Assembly (NCBI GenBank): GCA_003353845.1
Contig: PIVT01000034.1
Coordinates: forward strand, 1-40,451
From: Pseudomonadota bacterium
GTDB lineage: Bacteria; Myxococcota_A; UBA9160; JADFDR01
Length of the DNA: 40,451 bases
Direction of reading: 5' to 3'
Shown here: in pieces, positions 34,981-40,451 of the stretch
Layout: the number at the start of each line of letters is the position of its first letter
Numbering within the stretch: position 1 is the stretch's first letter
Position numbers and translations under genes: made by a program
Notes under the pieces: generated by a model
The model's input: only the letters and a program-made list of their open reading frames with translations
Database searches by the model: none
Told to the model about the DNA's origin: nothing

Positions 34981-36006
34981 CTACGCAGAGTTAGTGCGCA
35001 CGAAGTCGGCTGGGGTCTGCCCGGTCCAGCGGCGGAACGCCTTGGTGAAGGCGCTGGGGTCTGAGAACCCTAAAAGAAAGGCGACTTCATCGATTTCCCG
35101 CTTCTCTTTCGTCAAGTAATGCCGGGCCAGCTCGGCACGCACATCGTCCAAGATCTCTTGGTAACTCGTCTCTTCCTCTTGGAGCCGCCGCCGAAGCGTG
35201 CGGTTGCTCATATTAAACTGTGCAGCAACACCGTCGGCCGTAAGGTTGCCCAGGGGCACCATGGACAGGATGCAGGCTCGGACCCGCTGGGGGAATCGAG
35301 CGCTGGTTGGGATACTGGCGAGCTGATCGGCGGCGTAGCGTTCCAATAGCTGTCTGAGAGCGGCATCGGCGGAGGGGTTCAAACTGTCCATCATCGAGAT
35401 CGGAAACAAGACCCCGTCTTCGTCCGCATCAAAGCGAATGGGGATTCGAAGGATCCGCTCGTATTCATCGGCGTAATCCGGGGCGGGATAAGAAAACCTT
35501 GCCTCTAAAGGCTCGGATCCACCGGCCCAGAGAGCCCGGCTGATCGTGACGGTAAGCCCGATGGCATACTCCGTTGTAAAACGGCCTGCCTGCTGATCTT
35601 TACCCGTTGCACAACGGATGAAAGCGACTTCGTCATCACTCTCCAAATCGCACTCGAAGTCTTCCCAAAGCAGTGGAGTCAGGCCCTTCACAAGCTCGAA
35701 GGCATTGCGCACCGATTCACTGGCCGAAGCCAGATAACCGATAATGCCCAGGGTATTTGCCTTCACCAGGGTGGAAACCCGAAGCGCAATGGCCGGATCG
35801 CCCGTGACCTCACTCGCGACCTGCCACAGGGTCTGAAATTTCTGTTTGGGAAATCGCGTTTTGGTGTTTTCGAGAGCGGATTGGGGGATGCCAACACGGT
35901 CCAGAATGTCCTTCGGGTCCAAACCCTCGCTTTCGAGGTACTCGAGCAGCGGGAGAATCACATTCACCGAGCCTGTTGGACCCATTTTTGAAGCAGCTTC
36001 AGACAT
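34981..36006 (-). CDS. AraC-family transcriptional regulator (Arabinose_bd plus HTH_18)
   Basis: The 341-residue protein starts at the ATG at 36006 (MSEAASKMGPTGSVN). Residues about 15-210 resemble the arabinose-binding-like N-terminal domain of the OruR/ArgR-type AraC group, with ALRVSTLVKANTLGIIGYLA and the FSYPAPDYADEYERIL motif. The C-terminal double helix-turn-helix (about 250-335) reads NMSNRTLRRRLQEE and then EVAFLLGFSDPSAFTKAFRRWTG, the family signature. The open frame runs on to 36684, but that part lies antisense to the molybdoenzyme gene and is not coding. It is divergent from that gene over a 255-base region with inverted repeats, so it is the likely regulator of the catabolic module. 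The inducer is unknown. Confidence 0.93.
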   Translation of the reverse strand: MSEAASKMGPTGSVNVILPLLEYLESEGLDPKDILDRVGIPQSALENTKTRFPKQKFQTLWQVASEVTGDPAIALRVSTLVKANTLGIIGYLASASESVRNAFELVKGLTPLLWEDFECDLESDDEVAFIRCATGKDQQAGRFTTEYAIGLTVTISRALWAGGSEPLEARFSYPAPDYADEYERILRIPIRFDADEDGVLFPISMMDSLNPSADAALRQLLERYAADQLASIPTSARFPQRVRACILSMVPLGNLTADGVAAQFNMSNRTLRRRLQEEETSYQEILDDVRAELARHYLTKEKREIDEVAFLLGFSDPSAFTKAFRRWTGQTPADFVRTNSA

Positions 36007-36261
36007 AATCGAGCCTGCTCCCTGGGGTCTCCACAAACATGCAAAATTCCTCTTTGTCCAAGGAGAGGAACTCTCCTTACCACTGGCCAAAATCGACCAA
36101 ACACAGGACCGGACCGGACAAGATCCTCCCCGGAAACTCCCTACTTTTTGCCTCTTGCGATTTCGCAAAGAGAAGAGATAGGGTAGACGATCAAGTTCCG
36201 GCATGCCCGCTGAAGTGGCATGTAGCGGGAAAGTCATGCTTATCCTATTAAGCCGTTCAGC
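36007..36261. promoter_or_regulatory. Divergent control region with three inverted repeats
   Basis: Between the AraC-type gene and the molybdoenzyme gene lie three arms: AAGGAGAG-GAA-CTCTCCTT (36060-36078, perfect), TTGCGA-TT-TCGCAA (36155-36168, perfect), and CCCGCT/AGCGGG with a 12-base loop (36206-36229). The last overlaps two GGCATG copies (36200 and 36218) and lies 33 bases before the start at 36262. These are candidate operators or leader hairpins. I did not find a clean -35/-10 pair. Confidence 0.45.
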
Positions 36262-39189
36262 GTGAGCAAGGTGGAAAAATCTGTGAAAACGAAACTGACC
36301 CGACGAGGCTTTCTCCTGGCCACCGGGAGTACCGCTACGGTCGCCCTCCTGAATCTCCGCTGTTCCGATTGGGGCGAGACTCCAATCGCCAGCGAGAAGA
36401 AGGCAATCCTCCAAAAACTGCGCAAGGTCCGCTACGGCAGCTTTGACGATGTCTACCGCAACAAGTGGACCTGGGACAAGGTGGTGCGCGGCACCCATTA
36501 TTCCAACTGCGGCTACCAGCGCTGCGCCTGGAACATCTACGTCAAGGACGACATTGTCTGGCGCGAGGAGCAAAATTCCACCTACGAGCAGGTCAACCCC
36601 GATGTCCCGGATTTCAATCCGCGCGGATGTCAAAAAGGGGTCTGTTTCAGCGACCGTATGTACGACCAGTCCCGCCTTACACAACCACTGAAACGAATTG
36701 GCGAACGCGGTGAAGGCAAGTGGAAACGCGTCAGCTGGGACGAGGCGCTCACAGAGATCGCCGACAAGTTCGTCGACGCCATGATCGACGAGCAGGATGG
36801 CCCCGGTTCCATCTATTGGGACCTGGGTTCCTCATCGAGCAACGGTTGTCACGCCGTGGGCCTGACGCGCACCGGCTACCTGCTCGACACGCCCATCCTC
36901 GAAAACACCACGGAGATGGGCGATCACGCCCCCGGCGTCACCACCACCGCGGGCAAGATCATCTTCACCAGTTCCATGGATGATCTTTGTTACAGCGACA
37001 TGGTTTTCATCTGGGGTGGGAATCCCAACTACACCCACATTCCCCAGGCGCACTTTATTTACGAAGCGCGTTACAAGGGCGCCTATGTTGTCTGCGTGAC
37101 CCCCGACTTCAGCCCCTCTTCCATTCATGCGGACGAATGGGTGCCGGTCAACATCGGAACCGATGCCGCCCTGGCCCTCTCCATGGTCCAGGTCATCATC
37201 GAAGAGAAAACCTACAAGCCCGACTTCATGGTTGAGCAAACGGATATGCCCTTTCTCATTCGCGTCGACAACGGGGAGTTCTTGCGCGAAAAGGACTTCG
37301 ACCCCAAGGGCGCGGACGACGTGTTCTATGTTTTTGACACTGCAAAAAACGAAGCCGTCGAGGCCCCGAAGCGAAGTTTGGAGTTGGATAAGATCAAACC
37401 TGCGCTGGAGGGCATGTTCGAAGTAAAAGTTCACGAAGGCACGCTAAAAGTTACGACCGTATTCGAGCAACTGAAGGAGCGGGTCAAAGATTACACTCCG
37501 GAACAGACCGAGAAGATCACGGGCGTGAGCGCTTCCCAGGTTCGCAACCTGGCCAGACGCTTCGCCAAGGCAAAGGCCTGCTCCAATATCCCACAGAGTG
37601 GTCTTTCCAAGCACTACCACGGCATGGAGATGGAGCGCAGCATCATGTTGCTCTTTGCCCTGGGCGGCCATTACGGAAGAAAGGGTGCGAATTACAACGC
37701 CATCCCCATGCTTTCCATCTCGGGCAGCGAGGCCATTAACGTAGCCAGCGGGAAGCACTCACCTAAAATCGGGATCGGCATGATGACGGCGAAAATGGCG
37801 CCTGAGATCATCAAGTTGAAGATAGCCGGCTACTCCGACGAAATGATCCTCTACCATTTTGCCCGCGAAGATTACGCCCGAGGCAATATCGTATCGACGC
37901 CCTTGCTCTACTATCAACACTGCGGACTCAAAGAGTTGTACGGCAGTGCCAAGAGCTGGGATCCCGATCTCAAACGAGAGTTCGCCGATTTCTTCCAAGA
38001 GGCCGTGGACAAGGGTTGGCAGCATGTGCCCAAAACAGCGCCGCGCATCTTGTTTGCCGTCGGGGGCAATATATTCCGCCGCGCGCGCGGTTATCACAAG
38101 ATCCAGGAACACCTGCTACCCAAACTAGATCTGTTAGTGACGGTGGATATTCGCCTGAGCAATACCGCCCTTTACAGCGACTACGTGCTCCCGGCAGCGG
38201 GTTATTACGAGAAGGATGATATCGCCTGGGCTTCCGGCTGCGCTCCCTACAGCCATGCCACCACTGCAGCCGTCAACCCCGTTGGCAATTCAAAAACGGA
38301 CTGGGAGTTCCACTGCCTGATCCTGAAAAAAATTCAGGAACGAGCCATCGCACGCGGCATCACCACCTACACAGATCGCCACGGCGAAGATCGCCGTCTG
38401 GACACCTGCTACGACGACTTCACCTTCCAACGGCGGTTCACCGAAGACAATCCAGAGGACATGCTCCAAGAAATGTTGGAGGTGACCACCAACTTGAATG
38501 GCATCGGCTGGAAGGAACTCAAGGAGAAGGGCTTTGAGCGCTTTACTGGCGTGGGTACCGGTGTGGCTCATGTGGGCAACGCTGGAGACATCAAACCCGG
38601 CGAAACCCTTGTGGCCAACTCTTTTTATACCGAAAAGAAAATCCCCTGGCCCACACTAACAAGGCGCCTACAGTTCTATATCGACCATCCCTTCTACCAA
38701 GAGTTGGACGTGGTACTGCCGAAACACAAAGACAGCCCACCCGTTGGCGGCAATCATCCGCTGAAGATGACCAGCGGACACAATCGCTGGTCCATCCATG
38801 CCATGTGGCGCGATTCCAAACCTCTCTTGCACTTGCAACGCGGAGTTCCACTGATGTACGTACACCCCGACGATGCCAAGGATCGCGGAATCGACGATGG
38901 CGATACGGTGCGTGTGTTCAATGATCTCGGTGACTTTGAAATCATGGCCGCGGTGTCGCCCTCGCTAAAGCCCCGCCAGGTTGTGATCTATCACGCGTGG
39001 GAACAATTTCAGTTCAAGGACGGGAAATCGCCACAGATGCTAACGCCGAGCCCACTCAATCCCATCCAATTGGCCGGAGGTTATTTCCACCTACAGCCCA
39101 TGGTGCTGATGCAGTCGCCGGGATGTACCGACCGGGGAACCCGCGTCGACATGGAGAAGGTCCAGCCGGACGCGCTACCCGCAGCATGA
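36262..39189 (+). CDS. Tat-exported molybdopterin oxidoreductase alpha subunit, ethylbenzene / steroid-C25 dehydrogenase type
   Basis: The 975-residue protein starts with a Tat signal (LTRRGFLLATGS, residues 12-23), so it is folded in the cytoplasm and works in the periplasm. Cluster FS0 ligands appear as His79, Cys83, Cys88 and Cys123 (in NPRGCQKG), the His-plus-three-Cys pattern of type II DMSO reductases (NarG, EbdA, S25dA, ClrA). An Asp in EMGDHAPG is the likely molybdenum ligand. The opening and end resemble EbdA strongly (WREEQ; KRIGERGEGKWKRVSWDEA; PTLTRRLQFYIDH). Such enzymes hydroxylate an alkyl chain with water, without oxygen. Family identity is firm; the substrate is inferred. The GTG at 36262 has no clear ribosome site; a GTG at 36283 is an alternative. 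The beta, gamma and chaperone genes do not follow. Confidence 0.87.
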   Translation: MSKVEKSVKTKLTRRGFLLATGSTATVALLNLRCSDWGETPIASEKKAILQKLRKVRYGSFDDVYRNKWTWDKVVRGTHYSNCGYQRCAWNIYVKDDIVWREEQNSTYEQVNPDVPDFNPRGCQKGVCFSDRMYDQSRLTQPLKRIGERGEGKWKRVSWDEALTEIADKFVDAMIDEQDGPGSIYWDLGSSSSNGCHAVGLTRTGYLLDTPILENTTEMGDHAPGVTTTAGKIIFTSSMDDLCYSDMVFIWGGNPNYTHIPQAHFIYEARYKGAYVVCVTPDFSPSSIHADEWVPVNIGTDAALALSMVQVIIEEKTYKPDFMVEQTDMPFLIRVDNGEFLREKDFDPKGADDVFYVFDTAKNEAVEAPKRSLELDKIKPALEGMFEVKVHEGTLKVTTVFEQLKERVKDYTPEQTEKITGVSASQVRNLARRFAKAKACSNIPQSGLSKHYHGMEMERSIMLLFALGGHYGRKGANYNAIPMLSISGSEAINVASGKHSPKIGIGMMTAKMAPEIIKLKIAGYSDEMILYHFAREDYARGNIVSTPLLYYQHCGLKELYGSAKSWDPDLKREFADFFQEAVDKGWQHVPKTAPRILFAVGGNIFRRARGYHKIQEHLLPKLDLLVTVDIRLSNTALYSDYVLPAAGYYEKDDIAWASGCAPYSHATTAAVNPVGNSKTDWEFHCLILKKIQERAIARGITTYTDRHGEDRRLDTCYDDFTFQRRFTEDNPEDMLQEMLEVTTNLNGIGWKELKEKGFERFTGVGTGVAHVGNAGDIKPGETLVANSFYTEKKIPWPTLTRRLQFYIDHPFYQELDVVLPKHKDSPPVGGNHPLKMTSGHNRWSIHAMWRDSKPLLHLQRGVPLMYVHPDDAKDRGIDDGDTVRVFNDLGDFEIMAAVSPSLKPRQVVIYHAWEQFQFKDGKSPQMLTPSPLNPIQLAGGYFHLQPMVLMQSPGCTDRGTRVDMEKVQPDALPAA

Positions 39190-39266
39190 TTTTTAGTAAT
39201 ACGGCATTCGCAAGAGAATGAACTTTCGATAAACAAGTCCCACACGAACGAATTGGAGAAATAGCC

Positions 39267-40442
39267 ATGCGTGAAGCAGTCATCGTCGAAGCACTCCGGA
39301 CTCCATTTTCCAAGGCCAAGCCCATCACGGGCGATCTCACAGGCTTCCACCCCACCCAACTCCTGGCCAAGGCCATGGACGGCGTGATTACAAAAGCCGG
39401 CATCGACCCCACCTTGGTAGAACAAGTGGTTGGAGGCTGTGTCACCCAGGCCGGTGAGCAAGCGGGCAACGTGACGCGCCACGCCTGGCTCTCTCGAAAT
39501 CAAGGCTACGCCACGGGCGGCACGACCATCGACACCCAATGCGGTTCCGGCCAACAGGCCAACCACATCCTGTCGGCCTTCGTAAAAGCGGGAACCCTGG
39601 ACGTCGGCATAGCCTGTGGCGTTGAAATGTTAAGCCACGTGGGTCTGGGGATGAACGTGATCAACGGCCCGGGCTTCTTCCTGCCCGCCGACTGGACTTG
39701 GGACTCTCAATTGGACCAGTTCAACGCGGCCGAACGCATCGCCAAAGACCGTGGCATCACCCGCGAAGAAACCGACCAGTTCGGGCTGCGCTCGCAGGAA
39801 CTCGCGATCCGCGCCAACGACGAGGGCCGCTTCAAGAACGAGATTATTCCCGTCGAAGCCCCCATCCTCGGTGAGGACGGCAAGCCCACGGGTGAAACGC
39901 GGCTCATCGATAGCGACAACGGCCTCCGCAAAAGCAGCCTTGAAAGCCTCGCCGGACTGAAGACCGTCCGTGAAGGCGGCATTCACACCGCGGGAACCTC
40001 ATCGCAACTCACAGACGGTGCCGCCGCGGTGCTGTGGATGAGCGCGGAGAAGGCAGTGGAACTCGGCCTCAAGCCACGCGCACGCATCATTCAAGACGTC
40101 GTGGTGGGAGCTGACCCCTATTACCTGTTAGAAGGCCCCATCGATGCCACCCGAGAGATCCTGCGCAAGACAGGCATGTCGCTGGGCGACATCGATCTGG
40201 TCGAAATCAACGAAGCCTTTGCATCTGTGGTGCTGTCGTGGGTCAAGGCCTTTGATGCGGACATCGACAAGGTCAACGTGAACGGTGGCGCCATCGCCTT
40301 GGGACACCCGCCGGGAGCCACGGGGTCGCGCCTGATCCTCACCGCCTTAAACGAGCTGGAGCGAAGCGATAAGAGCACGGCCTTGATCACCATGTGCTGT
40401 GGTGCTTCGGTAGGTACGGGAACGATCATCGAGCGCTTATAG
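39267..40442 (+). CDS. Thiolase, FadA5-like (steroid side-chain 3-ketoacyl-CoA thiolase type)
   Basis: The 391-residue protein cleaves 3-ketoacyl-CoA with CoA. The nucleophile is Cys92 in TQCGSGQQ, the activating His is His347 in GGAIALGHPPG, and the second Cys is at 377 or 378 in MCCGASVGTG; VEINEAFAS completes the site. From memory it matches Mycobacterium FadA5 through VGGCVTQ-x-GEQ, AAERIAK-x-RGITRE, EGGIHTAGTSSQ and VLSW, and has the same length and catalytic numbering. The last motif is GASVG instead of the common GGGMG. GGAG lies at 39255-39258, eight bases before the ATG. It starts 77 bases after the molybdoenzyme on the same strand. FadA5 acts on cholesterol side chains, so the pair suggests a sterol or branched alkyl pathway. 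Confidence 0.88.
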   Translation: MREAVIVEALRTPFSKAKPITGDLTGFHPTQLLAKAMDGVITKAGIDPTLVEQVVGGCVTQAGEQAGNVTRHAWLSRNQGYATGGTTIDTQCGSGQQANHILSAFVKAGTLDVGIACGVEMLSHVGLGMNVINGPGFFLPADWTWDSQLDQFNAAERIAKDRGITREETDQFGLRSQELAIRANDEGRFKNEIIPVEAPILGEDGKPTGETRLIDSDNGLRKSSLESLAGLKTVREGGIHTAGTSSQLTDGAAAVLWMSAEKAVELGLKPRARIIQDVVVGADPYYLLEGPIDATREILRKTGMSLGDIDLVEINEAFASVVLSWVKAFDADIDKVNVNGGAIALGHPPGATGSRLILTALNELERSDKSTALITMCCGASVGTGTIIERL

Positions 40443-40451
40443 CTGCGGCTT

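Noticed and set aside
36007-36684. N-terminal extension of the AraC-type frame by 226 residues
   Set aside because: Most of it is antisense to the molybdoenzyme gene, which has clear family motifs, and family members start near MSEAAS at 36006.
1-40451. Insertion sequences, integrases, attachment sites or phage genes
   Set aside because: I saw no transposase or integrase motif and no terminal inverted repeats with target duplications; the AraC relic is the only sign of past rearrangement.

Overview
This window is a moderately GC-rich bacterial chromosome segment with almost no spacer DNA. Several features suggest a deltaproteobacterium in the broad sense (Myxococcota, Desulfobacterota or Binatota-like). 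The lptCAB-rpoN block is followed by ptsN, a short hprK, rapZ, a mannose-type EIIA and HPr. There is an yajC-secD-secF block, a bactofilin, a REC-HD-GYP regulator, and a large thrombospondin-type-3 protein with dockerin-like repeats. Taxonomy is inferred from family content and gene order only; no phylogeny was run.

Layout. 1-336: a partial tRNA-Leu(CAA) on the minus strand, then tRNA-Ala(GGC) with its own promoter and a strong terminator. 417-1499: rfbB (dTDP-glucose 4,6-dehydratase). 1901-5502: a plus-strand three-gene signalling unit consisting of a REC-HD-GYP regulator, a V4R-like plus STAS protein, and a DUF4388-J-domain-TPR protein. 5518-15626: a minus-strand housekeeping run of ispD, ispF, cysS, uvrB, uvrC, a retropepsin-like protease and comEC, with a 38-residue membrane ORF on the opposite strand. 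15773-18035: a TolC-type outer membrane protein and a bactofilin, closed by a bidirectional terminator. 18133-23464 (minus): metK, a SpoIID-domain protein, yajC, secD, secF. 23622-29661 (minus): lptC-lptA-lptB-rpoN-ptsN-hprK-rapZ-EIIA-ptsH, covering LPS export, sigma-54 and the regulatory PTS; hpf and EI are not there. 29819-31008: three small genes, two of them associated with short tandem repeats.

31030-40442 is the most accessory-looking part. It holds a 1187-residue Asp-rich TSP3/dockerin protein whose stop codon abuts a relic of an AraC-type C-terminus, then an intact AraC-type regulator. That regulator is divergent from a Tat-exported molybdopterin enzyme of the ethylbenzene / steroid-C25 dehydrogenase type, which is followed by a thiolase that closely resembles the mycobacterial cholesterol side-chain thiolase FadA5. 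Together the last three genes suggest a regulated module for attacking sterol side chains or a similar alkyl/hydrocarbon substrate. This is the best candidate for an undescribed system in the window, but partner subunits of the molybdoenzyme are not visible here.
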